A stretch of 50,423 nucleotides of DNA from NCBI GenBank assembly GCA_041691815.1, contig JBEPTZ010000018.1, positions 1 to 50,423 of the forward strand. Reading direction: 5' to 3'. Position 1 is the first letter of the stretch; every line of letters starts with the position of its first letter. The notes under the pieces were generated by a model. The model saw only the letters and a program-made list of their open reading frames with translations, was not told the origin of the DNA and searched no databases. This DNA comes from 70-18 sp041691815 (lineage in GTDB: Bacteria; Pseudomonadota; Alphaproteobacteria; Acetobacterales; Acetobacteraceae). The translations under genes were made by a program, and so were the position numbers. Positions 33,519 through 41,835 of the stretch are shown piece after piece.

Positions 33519-34328
33519 ATGAGCTTCAAGGCGCCGCGCCGGCCGCAATTTTTCTACACCACCGCCCCGCTGCCCTGCCCCTACGTGCCCGGCCGCACCG
33601 AACGCAAGGTGGTCACCGAGATCACCGGCCCCGAAGCCGAGCGGCTGCACGACCGGCTGTCGCGCGCCGGCTTCCGCCGCAGCCACAACATCGCCTATGC
33701 GCCGGTCTGCCTCGGCTGCCACGCCTGCATCCCGATCCGCATCCCGGTGGCCGAATTCACCCCCGACCGCACTCTGCGCCGCATCGCCCGCGCCAATGCG
33801 GGCCTGCGCGGCTTCGACATGCCGGCCCGCGCCACCGCCGAGCAGTTCCACCTCTTCCAGCGCTACCAGCAGGCCCGCCACACCGACGGCGACATGGCGA
33901 CGATGAGCTTCTACGACTACCGCGCGATGGTCGAGGACACCCCGATCGACACCTCGCTGGTGGAATTCCGCGACCACGCCGAGCAACTGGTCGGCGCCTG
34001 CCTCACCGACCGCCTCGGCGACGGCTTATCCGCCGTCTACAGCTATTTCCTGCCCGAACTGGCCCGCCAGTCGCTCGGCACCTACGCCATCCTGTGGCTG
34101 ATCGACCGCGCCCGCAGCCTCGGCCTGCCCTATGTCTATCTCGGCTACTGGGTGCCCGAGAGCCACAAGATGTCGTACAAATCCCGCTTCCGCCCCAGCG
34201 AAATCCTGCTCGCCGGCAGCTGGCGCCGCCTCACCGAAGCCGACCTCACCACCGATTTCTCCACCCCGGCCGAGGCGCCGGCCAGCGTGCCGGCGCGCAG
34301 CAGGACCGCCAGCGTCACCGGCGACTGA
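33519..34328 (+). CDS. bpt: Aspartate/glutamate leucyltransferase (N-end rule)
   Basis: A 269-aa leucyl/arginyl-tRNA protein transferase of the Bpt/ATE family, which adds Leu to N-terminal Asp or Glu and marks proteins for ClpAP. The signatures are CPYVPGRTERKVVTEI, FRRSHNIAYAPVCLGCHACIPIRI with the conserved cysteines, and YLGYWVPESHKMSYKSRFRPSEIL. It starts 10 nt after the RDD gene stop. A short Ala/Ser-rich tail ends the protein. Confidence 0.92.
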   Translation: MSFKAPRRPQFFYTTAPLPCPYVPGRTERKVVTEITGPEAERLHDRLSRAGFRRSHNIAYAPVCLGCHACIPIRIPVAEFTPDRTLRRIARANAGLRGFDMPARATAEQFHLFQRYQQARHTDGDMATMSFYDYRAMVEDTPIDTSLVEFRDHAEQLVGACLTDRLGDGLSAVYSYFLPELARQSLGTYAILWLIDRARSLGLPYVYLGYWVPESHKMSYKSRFRPSEILLAGSWRRLTEADLTTDFSTPAEAPASVPARSRTASVTGD

Positions 34329-34435
34329 CCGCGGCGTCGGCTCAGGACAGCAGCGGCTGCGGCCCGAATACCAGCACCACATCATTGCGCCGCACCAAAG
34401 GTGAAAGACGCCTCGGAACTGCTTGTGGTGTAAGC

Positions 34436-35740
34436 TTATCCGACCGCCTCCACACCACACCAGCCGGCGATGGTCAGCGCCAGCGCCTGGGTGACGCCGT
34501 ACAGCGAGTCCAGGCCGACGCTTTCGTCGATGCCATGAATATTTTCCGAATCAGGGCCGTAGCAGGTGGCTTGGGTACCCTGGTAGAGCACGTAGTGGCG
34601 GGCATCGGTCAGGCCGGCGGCGTTGTAGTGGCGCAGCGTGTCGCCGAACACCTCGGCGTGGCAGGCGGAGACCGCCTGGGAGATCGGCTGGTCGGCCGGG
34701 AACACGCAGCCATCGGCCATGAAGCCCTTGAATTCAAGCAATATCTTCGCACTTCCCAGCCGCGGATCGGCGCCCGCCTCGGCCACCAGGCGTTCGATAT
34801 CGCGAGCCACGTCATGGCAGGAATAGCCGGGCATCACGCCCACCCGCAGGCCGATTTTCGTGCGTGTCGGAACCGAACTGTTCCACTCGCCGCCCTGGAT
34901 GGTGCCGAGATTGATGTTGATCGGGTGGTTGTCCGCCGCGAATGACGGGTGGCGGCGCTCGCCGGCGTTCATCTCGGCTTCGTACTCTTTGAATTTGTTG
35001 AAAATAATATAGGCAGCCTCGATCGCGTTGATGCCGGCGTGCATCTCGCGGACATGCACCGGGCGGCCGGTGACGGTGACCCAGGCCCACACCACGCCGA
35101 CCTCGGCGGTGTACAGCGCCGGGTAGCCGGGCCCAGGTTCCGGGATCAGGCAGGCATCCGGCTTGCCCAGCGCCTGCATCACCGCCAGCGCGCCGTTGCC
35201 GGTGCATTCCTCCTCCACCACGGCTGCCACCTGCAGCTCGGCGGCGGGCTGCAGACCGGCCAGTTTCAATGCCTTGAGCGCCGTTACGTAGGCAGAAACG
35301 CCGGCCTTCATGTCGGCAGCACCTCGGCCATACATGCGGCCGTCGCGGATGCTCGGCTGATATGGCGGGGTGGTCCACAGGTCCTCGGCGCCCTCCGGCA
35401 CCACGTCGACATGGCCTTGCAGCAGCAGGCTGCGGCCCTTGGTCTGGCGCGGGCGGTGGATCGCCGCCACCGGCGCGCGGCCGGCGTAGTCGATCAGCGG
35501 CGGTGAGAATCCGGGGTGGTCAGCGAGCTTTTTGGCGTCGATTTCGACGCGAAAAGGCGCCAGTCCGAGCGCGGAAAACGCCGATTCCATGGCAAAAAGA
35601 CACGACTGCTCGTGCCCCAGCAGGCTGCGATGGCGCACCAGGCTGGCCAGGAAGTCGGTATTTTCCGAACGCAGCGCGGTGCAGGCGTCCAGAATTGCCC
35701 GCTTCGCGCCGGGGTCCAGCTTCAGCATGTTATGACTCAT
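34436..35740 (-). CDS. M20-family deacetylase/peptidase (ArgE/DapE-like)
   Basis: A 434-aa di-zinc amidohydrolase. The metal/catalytic motifs are LLLQGHVDVVP (His, catalytic Asp), YGRGAADMKAG (bridging Asp), VVEEECTGNGA (catalytic Glu and ligand Glu), and the final His in SENIHGIDESV. The sequence is closest in style to ArgE/acetylornithine deacetylase-like enzymes annotated as generic. The ATG at 35740 overlaps the upstream GNAT gene by 11 nt; GGAG lies about 10 nt before it. Confidence 0.88.
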   Translation of the reverse strand: MSHNMLKLDPGAKRAILDACTALRSENTDFLASLVRHRSLLGHEQSCLFAMESAFSALGLAPFRVEIDAKKLADHPGFSPPLIDYAGRAPVAAIHRPRQTKGRSLLLQGHVDVVPEGAEDLWTTPPYQPSIRDGRMYGRGAADMKAGVSAYVTALKALKLAGLQPAAELQVAAVVEEECTGNGALAVMQALGKPDACLIPEPGPGYPALYTAEVGVVWAWVTVTGRPVHVREMHAGINAIEAAYIIFNKFKEYEAEMNAGERRHPSFAADNHPININLGTIQGGEWNSSVPTRTKIGLRVGVMPGYSCHDVARDIERLVAEAGADPRLGSAKILLEFKGFMADGCVFPADQPISQAVSACHAEVFGDTLRHYNAAGLTDARHYVLYQGTQATCYGPDSENIHGIDESVGLDSLYGVTQALALTIAGWCGVEAVG

Positions 35741-36275
35741 GATAGTTCGGCTCCGAAGCAATTTGTGCCGCCAGTGTAGCCGGGCGCAGCCGGCCGAGGA
35801 ACTGCGCGTCGACCAGCGCGCCGCCGCGCAACGCATAGCCGCGATGGACGCCCTCCGGTACGAAGCCGGCGCGCCGGTACAGCGCCTGCGCCGCCAGGTT
35901 GTCGGTGTAGACGGTCAGTTCCAGCCGGGTCAGGCCGAGCCAGTCATCGGCGATCTCCAGCAGCGCCGCCAGCAGCCCGCTGCCGACCCGCCGGCAGGTG
36001 AAATCGTCATGCACGCCCATGCCGATCTCGCCGACATGCCCGCGCCGCCCGGCCAGCCGCCGCAGCCAGGCGATGCCCGCCAGCCGCGCGCCGACCATCG
36101 CCACCAGCACCTGCTCGGCCTCCCCCAGCCCGGCGAGCCAGCGGCTGGTATCCTCCACGCGCGGGAATGGCAGCCGCAAAGTGCCGTGGCGGAAGCCGGG
36201 CAGCGCCTGCATCGCGGTGATCGCCGCGGCATCGTCGGGGCTGGCGGCACGCAGGGTGAAGGCGGGGTGGTCCAT
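35730..36275 (-). CDS. GNAT family N-acetyltransferase
   Basis: A 181-aa acetyltransferase. The acetyl-CoA binding region is EIGMGVHDDFTCRRVGSGLLAALLEIADDW, followed by LELTVYTDNLAAQALYRRAGFVPEGVHRGYALRGGALVDAQFLGRL, typical of the RimI/SpeG-like group. The substrate is unknown. Its overlap with the M20 deacylase gene suggests acetylation and deacetylation of related compounds, which is inference. AGGAG lies 7 nt before the ATG. Confidence 0.88.
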   Translation of the reverse strand: MDHPAFTLRAASPDDAAAITAMQALPGFRHGTLRLPFPRVEDTSRWLAGLGEAEQVLVAMVGARLAGIAWLRRLAGRRGHVGEIGMGVHDDFTCRRVGSGLLAALLEIADDWLGLTRLELTVYTDNLAAQALYRRAGFVPEGVHRGYALRGGALVDAQFLGRLRPATLAAQIASEPNYHES

Positions 36276-36312
36276 CGCAAACTCCTGTCTGGAGCCGCGA
36301 GGCGACCGGGAT

Positions 36313-36338
36313 GGCCCCGTCCGCCTTGCGGCGGGGCC
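36313..36338. terminator. GC-rich hairpin in the GNAT-lpxR intergenic region
   Basis: GGCCCCG / CGGGGCC and, after a 1-nt bulge, CCGC / GCGG pair around a 3-nt loop. It lies in the 283-bp divergent region between the GNAT gene (-) and lpxR (+), which otherwise shows no clear promoter or ORF. Without a T-tract its role is uncertain; it could be in the 5' leader of the GNAT transcript. Confidence 0.3.
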
Positions 36339-36558
36339 TGTGGGATGCGCGCTGCGGTCAGCAGGCGCGTCGCCACGGCCCCGGATGACGGGTCATCCGA
36401 AGGCAGCTGGCGACGACGGTGCGGGCGTTGCGGCGCATGTGGGAACCGGACCATGGCAGCAGTGCATTGTAAAGTCGCGCGGCGCACATAGCGGCATCAC
36501 ACTGCCGCCATATCTGTGGCGATGTCTGCGATGTTGTGGCTCAACCGGAGTGTGATGA

Positions 36559-37584
36559 ATGCGGCTTTGGCGAATCTCTCTGCTCGGCGCGGCGCTGGCC
36601 GCCGGGGGCGCGCTGCCGGCGCTGGCGCAGCAGGCGGACACCTCGGTGCGGCCGTTCAGCGGCGGCATCTGGAGTGCGAGGGTGGAGAACGACAAATTCA
36701 CCACGCTGCCGCTCGGCTCGGATAAATATTACACCTCCGGACTGGAGGCGACCTGGGTGTCCGACCCTGGTCATGTACCGGAACCGCTGAACGGGCTGGC
36801 CGGCTGGCTGTGGGGCGACGGCGTGCGGCGCTGGGGGCTGGGGATCAGCCAGCAGATTTACACGCCGACCAACACCAACTCCGCCACCCCCAACCCGCGC
36901 GACCGTCCGCTGGCCGGCTACCTGGCCGCCACCCTCTCGCTGAGCCAGGAGAGCGGCGCGCCGGAGTATGGCCATAAGGACATGCTGGCGCTGTCGCTGG
37001 GGGTGATCGGGCCGTCGGCGCTGGGGCGGCAGGTGCAGAATGGCTGGCACTCGTTCATCCACGTCGCCCCCAACCGCGGCTGGGACAAGCAGATGCCGGA
37101 CGAGGCGCAGTTCGAACTGCTGGCCGGGCGCACCTGGAAGGTGCCGATGGTGCAGGTCGGCGGGCTGCAGACCGATGCGCTGCCGTCGCTGCTGGTCGGC
37201 GCCGGCACGCTGCGCGATTACCTGCAGACCGGGCTGGTGCTGCGGCTTGGCCAGGGGCTGGGAGCGGATTACGGGCCGGCGCGCATTCGGCCGGGACTGT
37301 CCGGCGGTGACGGGTTCAACGATCCGGGACCTCTGGCCTGGTACGTGTTCCTCGGCGCCGATGGGCAATGGGTGGCGCGCGACGCGCTGCTGGACGGCGA
37401 GATTTTTCGCGGCTCGCCCTCGGTGTCGCACAAGCACGCGGTGGCCGAACTGGTGGCCGGCGTCGCGGTGCTGTGGCACGGGGTGCGGCTCAGCTACACG
37501 CAGACCTGGCAGACCGAGCAATTCAACGGCCAGAAGGCGGGGCTGTTCAATTTCGGGTCGGTGTCGGCTTCGGTGAAGTTCTGA
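36559..37584 (+). CDS. Lipid A 3'-O-deacylase LpxR family outer-membrane protein
   Basis: A 341-aa beta-barrel of the LpxR/DUF2219 family. A signal peptide ends at Ala23 (ALPALA-QQ). The family motif SARVENDKFTTLPLGSDKYYTSGLEATWVS carries the conserved Asn/Asp residues, and GWHSFIHVAPNRGWDKQMPDEAQFELL carries the His and Gln/Glu of the second motif. It ends in Phe, as outer-membrane barrels do. It would remove the 3' acyl chains of lipid A at the cell surface. GGAG lies 8 nt before the ATG. Confidence 0.85.
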   Translation: MRLWRISLLGAALAAGGALPALAQQADTSVRPFSGGIWSARVENDKFTTLPLGSDKYYTSGLEATWVSDPGHVPEPLNGLAGWLWGDGVRRWGLGISQQIYTPTNTNSATPNPRDRPLAGYLAATLSLSQESGAPEYGHKDMLALSLGVIGPSALGRQVQNGWHSFIHVAPNRGWDKQMPDEAQFELLAGRTWKVPMVQVGGLQTDALPSLLVGAGTLRDYLQTGLVLRLGQGLGADYGPARIRPGLSGGDGFNDPGPLAWYVFLGADGQWVARDALLDGEIFRGSPSVSHKHAVAELVAGVAVLWHGVRLSYTQTWQTEQFNGQKAGLFNFGSVSASVKF

Positions 37585-37592
37585 AGGGAAGG

Positions 37593-37680
37593 AAGACAGA
37601 TTACAAAGAGACGGAGAGGCGAAGAGGAGGAAGGCGATTCTTGCTTCTCTTCGCCTCTCCGTCTCTTTGTGAACTGTCTT
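37593..37680. repeat. Family-2 intergenic inverted-repeat element, copy 2
   Basis: The arms 37603-37626 and 37647-37670 are a perfect 24-bp inverted repeat with a 20-nt loop. An outer 7-bp match (AAGACAG / CTGTCTT) extends the stem after a short internal loop. The arm sequence (ACAAAGAGACGGAGAGGCG) is the same as the copy at 10071 except for one base (G for T), changed on both arms so pairing is kept. It fills the gap between the convergent lpxR and dedA stops, leaving 8 and 3 nt. Confidence 0.87.
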
Positions 37681-37683
37681 GCC

Positions 37684-38262
37684 TTACAGGTATTTCAAAA
37701 TCACAAACCCGAGCACCACGCCGGCCAGCAGCAGCAGCAGCACCAGGGTCAACTGGCGGTCGATGAAGGCGCGCACGCTGTCGCCGTAGAAATGCAGCAG
37801 CGTCGCCAGCAGGAAGAAGCGGCCGCCGCGGGTGATCAGGCTGGCCAGCATGAACAGCAGGAAATTGAACTCCGCCGCCCCCGAGGCGATGGTGACGATC
37901 TTGTACGGGATCGGCGAGATGCCCTTCAGCAGGATGATCCACACCCCCCATTCGGCGAACGTCGCCTTGAACCGCGCGAAGGCCGGGCCGTAGCCGTAGG
38001 CCTCCAGCAGCGGCCGGGCCAGCTCGTTGAACAGCGCGTAGCCGATATAGTAGCCGAGCATGCCGCCGGCGACGCTGGCCACCGTGCACAGCAGCGCCAG
38101 GCGCCAGGCGCGCTCCGGCTTGGCCAGCGCCATCGGCACCAGCAGCGCGTCGGGCGGCACCGGGAAGAAGCTGGCCTCGGCGAACGCCACCGCGGCCAGC
38201 CACCACGGCGCATGCCGACTGGCGGCCAGCGCCAGCACCCGGCGATAGAGCGATTGCAGCAT
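37684..38262 (-). CDS. DedA/YqaA family membrane protein
   Basis: A 192-aa protein of the VTT/DedA superfamily, YqaA type. Conserved regions are AVAFAEASFFPVPPDALLVPMALA with the Glu and PxPPD, GGMLGYYIGY, and LLKGISPIPYKIVTIASGAAEFN with the conserved Pro-Tyr-Lys, then FLLATLLHFYGD. Several DedA-superfamily members move phospholipids across membranes. AAGGA lies 6-7 nt before the ATG; the longer upstream frame is not needed. Confidence 0.87.
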   Translation of the reverse strand: MLQSLYRRVLALAASRHAPWWLAAVAFAEASFFPVPPDALLVPMALAKPERAWRLALLCTVASVAGGMLGYYIGYALFNELARPLLEAYGYGPAFARFKATFAEWGVWIILLKGISPIPYKIVTIASGAAEFNFLLFMLASLITRGGRFFLLATLLHFYGDSVRAFIDRQLTLVLLLLLAGVVLGFVILKYL

Positions 38263-38375
38263 CAAATATCCTTTCCGGCCGCATGACTGCTGGCGGGGGC
38301 TGTGCCACGCCGGCGGCCGGGGTTCAACCGGCGCCGGGTCGCTGGTAGGCTGGCGCACCCAGGAAAGGCCCTGCC

Positions 38376-39260
38376 ATGCGCATCGCGTTGATCCATGCCC
38401 TCAAGCACTCCATTGCCCCAATCGAGGCCGCCTTCGCGCGGCTGTGGCCGGAGGCGGTGCTGGCCAATCTGCTGGATGACAGTCTCTCGGCCGATCTGGC
38501 GCGCGACGGGGCGATCACCCCGGCGATGACCGAGCGCTTTCTCACCCTCGCGCACTACGCGGCACGGGCGGGGGCGGACGGCATCCTGTTCACCTGCTCG
38601 GCGTTCGGGCCATGCATCGAGGCCTGCGCCGCCGCCCTGGCGCCGCTGCCGGTGCTGAAGCCGAACGAGGCGATGATCGAGGAGGCGCTGGCGCTGGCTG
38701 GGCCGGCGGCGCGGGTGGGGCTGGTGGCCAGCTTCGCGCCGACACTGGCCTCGATGCCGCCCGAATTCGCCGCCACCGCACCGGGCATGACGCTGCTGCC
38801 CTGCCTGGCCGCCGAGGCGCTGGCGGCGCTGGAGCGTGGCGACGGTGCCGCACACGACCGCGAAGCCGCCGCCCGCGCCGCCGAACTCGCCGACTGCGAC
38901 GTGATCGCGCTGGCCCAGTTCAGCCTGGCCCGCGCCGCCGCACCGGTGGCCGCCACCACCGGCAAGCCGGTGCTGACCACGCCGGACAGCGCGGTGCGCA
39001 AGCTGCGCCGGCTGCTGGCACCCGCGAGCCTGCCGCTGGCCGCCCAGGCATTGTGGTGGGACGCACAAGGCGACTGGGACCGCGCCCATGCCTGCGCCCA
39101 GGAACAGGACGACGCCGCCGGCGCGGCAGTGCACGCCTACCTGCACCGCAAGGAAGGAGACCTCGCCAACGCCGGCTACTGGTACGCGCGGGCGGGGCGG
39201 CCGGTGTTCGCGGGGACGCTTGGCGAGGAGTGGGCGGCGCTGAGCAAAGAAATCAAGTAA
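38376..39260 (+). CDS. Asp/Glu-racemase-fold protein with extra C-terminal domain
   Basis: A 294-aa protein. Residues 1 to about 215 have the Asp/Glu/hydantoin racemase fold, with Cys74 in GILFTCSAFGPCIE as the first catalytic cysteine. The second position, normally LGC, reads IALAQFSLA, so the second cysteine is absent. The last 75 residues (LAAQALWWDAQGDWDRAHACAQ ... HAYLHRKEGDLANAGYWYARAG ... LGEEW) form a helical domain that I recall as a stand-alone small protein in other bacteria. The enzyme may be an isomerase or decarboxylase rather than a racemase. AGGAAAGG precedes the ATG. Confidence 0.72.
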   Translation: MRIALIHALKHSIAPIEAAFARLWPEAVLANLLDDSLSADLARDGAITPAMTERFLTLAHYAARAGADGILFTCSAFGPCIEACAAALAPLPVLKPNEAMIEEALALAGPAARVGLVASFAPTLASMPPEFAATAPGMTLLPCLAAEALAALERGDGAAHDREAAARAAELADCDVIALAQFSLARAAAPVAATTGKPVLTTPDSAVRKLRRLLAPASLPLAAQALWWDAQGDWDRAHACAQEQDDAAGAAVHAYLHRKEGDLANAGYWYARAGRPVFAGTLGEEWAALSKEIK

Positions 39261-39287
39261 GGTCTTTTTTATAGAATAAAAATAATG

Positions 39288-39315
39288 CTCTTTATATCTT
39301 TTAAATTATATAGAG
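39288..39315 (-). terminator. AT-rich hairpin after the low-GC gene
   Basis: Read on the minus strand, an imperfect CTCTATATA / TATAAAGAG stem just past the stop at 39318 is followed by ATTATTTTTATT, giving an intrinsic-terminator shape. The surrounding 60 bp are far more AT-rich than the rest of the window. Confidence 0.45.
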
Positions 39316-39317
39316 TT

Positions 39318-40253
39318 TTAGTTACCAAGAGGAAGGCTATCCTGCCTTATCTCATTGATCAAGACTGATTCAACTCTCGTAACCGTGTAATCTTCTGATA
39401 TGAGCTCATTATCAAACCCGTATTTATGCGCAATAGTGGCCAAACATTTAAGCGCATCCCCTGGTCTAACATCAACATCTCTAGATTGAAATCGAATTAG
39501 CCAATCTTGATCTTCGATTTTAGCGGAAAGCGTTTTCTTCCCGAAGCGAAAATCCCATTTTGATTTCCCTAGATAATCTGGCCTCTTGACTATAAGGGTC
39601 ATTGGCATCTTTTCGAATGTAGTAGTTTCTTTGACGGACAAATCAAGAAGTTCTTGTTCGTCCCATCTTATCGATAGATTGAAATCTACGGAACCTTCGT
39701 CGTCAGAAGAAAGTGACATCTTGTCTTGGGTAGAGAGAAATCCCTTCGCAACATCTATTCCCTTAACCCCATCCACCAGTTCCTGAATAGAAGGAGGAGC
39801 GTAATCTGGGAGATGCTTCACATCAGTCTCGGCAGCTATGGCGCGGATCTCGCGCGCTAGATGAAGAATATCACCAGAAACGTCTTCCCTATTTGACCAG
39901 CGGATTACGGCGTATTTGGCGCGTACCAAATATTTCCCGACGAGCGGCTTCCAATCTAGCGTCTTCAAGCCATCATCATCAATGCGGGTTAATTGATTCC
40001 CTAGCCACGCTTTGATCGATCCAGCCTCAATATCCTCGAGCATCATGACCGGCTCGATCTTGGAATCGACAGCAGCACAAAGGGTTCGATCCAGCGACTG
40101 GAAGGCCGTTATCATCGCGTCCGCCGCCTTGAACACTCTCTGCGGGTTGGGCGTGCCTTTCTCGAAATCAATGACTAGCGCGAACGCCGCGCCCGCTGGT
40201 GGTGCTGGCGGCCTCGTTCCGATTTCTATCCTTCCGCCGCGCGCGCCCGACAT
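39318..40253 (-). CDS. Hypothetical protein, low-GC orphan
   Basis: A 311-aa protein I do not recognise. The N-terminal part (about 20-110) reads ALVIDFEKGTPNPQRVFKAADAMI then PVMMLEDIEAGSIKAWLGNQL. The middle is acidic and helical, and the C-terminal 100 residues are beta-rich (MPMTLIVKRPDYLGKSKWDF, LIRFQSRDVDVRPGDALKCLA). There is no signal peptide or membrane helix. Base composition is near 45% GC by eye in the 3' two thirds, and codon use is unlike its neighbours, which suggests recent transfer. GGGGGAGAG precedes the ATG. It sits alone between racemase-like and msrA genes. Confidence 0.72.
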   Translation of the reverse strand: MSGARGGRIEIGTRPPAPPAGAAFALVIDFEKGTPNPQRVFKAADAMITAFQSLDRTLCAAVDSKIEPVMMLEDIEAGSIKAWLGNQLTRIDDDGLKTLDWKPLVGKYLVRAKYAVIRWSNREDVSGDILHLAREIRAIAAETDVKHLPDYAPPSIQELVDGVKGIDVAKGFLSTQDKMSLSSDDEGSVDFNLSIRWDEQELLDLSVKETTTFEKMPMTLIVKRPDYLGKSKWDFRFGKKTLSAKIEDQDWLIRFQSRDVDVRPGDALKCLATIAHKYGFDNELISEDYTVTRVESVLINEIRQDSLPLGN

Positions 40254-40354
40254 CTCTCCCCCCTGCCGCCTCGGCTAATCGTACCGCACATCTCGAGTCC
40301 GTACCAGAAAAATCCTCTGGTTGCGGGGGCCACAAAATATGGAAAAACCTCGCC

Positions 40355-40903
<549 letters not shown>

Positions 40904-40994
40904 TTTCGTTCTCCTCGGTCTCAGCCTAGATTTGGCCCGGCCTAGATTTGGGCCGCGCAACATAAATGTCCAGCGAGCGGGGGAGACGTTACAG

Positions 40995-41771
40995 ATGGCG
41001 GCACGGGTGGAGACGCGGATCGAGGAGCGCGAGGGCGGGCGTGTGGCGGTGGTGTGCGTCTGCAATGCCGCCAAGCTGAACATCCTGGGTGCGGCGACGA
41101 TGCGGATGCTGAGTGCCGCATTGAGCAAACTGGCGGCGGAGCCGAGGTTGCGGGCGGTGGTGCTGCGTGGCGAGGGCGAGCGGGCGTTCATCGGCGGCGC
41201 CGATATCAACGAGATGGTGGTGCTGGACGCGGCGCGGGCGCGGGATTTCATCACCACGCTGCATGAGGTTTGCACGACAATCCGCCGCCTGCCGGTCCCG
41301 GTGGTGGCGCGGATGCAGGGCTATGCGCTGGGCGCCGGGCTGGAGGTGGCGGCGGCCTGCGATCTGCGGGTGGCGAGCGTCGGCGCCAAGATGGGCATGC
41401 CGGAGGTGCGGGTCGGGATTCCGAGCGTGATCGAGGCGGCGCTGCTGCCGATGCTGATCGGCTGGGGGCGCACCAGGCGGCTGCTGCTGACCGGCGAGAC
41501 CATCGACGCGCCGACCGCGCTGGCCTGGGGGCTGGTGGAGGAGGTGGCCGCCGAGGACGCGCTGGACCAGGCGATCGACCGGCTGCTGGGCGACATGCTG
41601 GCCTGCGGGCCGAACGCGCTGCGCCAGCAGAAGGCGCTGATGGCGCAGTGGGAGGAACTGGCGCCGGCGGCGGCGATCGAGGCCGGCATCGGCTGTTTCG
41701 CCGAAAGCTGGGCGACCACGGAACCGCGCGAGCGGATGGCGGCGTTCCTGGCCGGACGGCGCAGGGGCTGA
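40995..41771 (+). CDS. Enoyl-CoA hydratase/isomerase family protein
   Basis: A 258-aa crotonase-fold enzyme. The oxyanion segment is RAFIGGADINEM, and both catalytic glutamates appear to be present, in ALGAGLEVAAACD and KMGMPEVRVGIPS. It would hydrate or isomerise an enoyl-CoA; the chain length is not readable. GGGGGAG lies about 10 nt before the ATG. It is divergent from msrA and 64 bp upstream of an MFS gene. Confidence 0.9.
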   Translation: MAARVETRIEEREGGRVAVVCVCNAAKLNILGAATMRMLSAALSKLAAEPRLRAVVLRGEGERAFIGGADINEMVVLDAARARDFITTLHEVCTTIRRLPVPVVARMQGYALGAGLEVAAACDLRVASVGAKMGMPEVRVGIPSVIEAALLPMLIGWGRTRRLLLTGETIDAPTALAWGLVEEVAAEDALDQAIDRLLGDMLACGPNALRQQKALMAQWEELAPAAAIEAGIGCFAESWATTEPRERMAAFLAGRRRG

Positions 41772-41835
41772 CCGCGGTTTTGCGCCGGGCGGTGGCTGGT
41801 CAGAACGGCTGCGGCATGTACAGACTGGCGGCGCA

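Noticed and set aside
39318..40253. Assigning the orphan gene to a named anti-phage system
   Set aside because: No recognisable nuclease, nucleotidyltransferase, TIR, helicase or toxin motif is visible and there is no partner gene, so a function would be invented.
39261..40354. Genomic island or integrated element around the low-GC gene
   Set aside because: There is no integrase, transposase, tRNA or direct repeat at the edges, so only a single transferred gene can be claimed.
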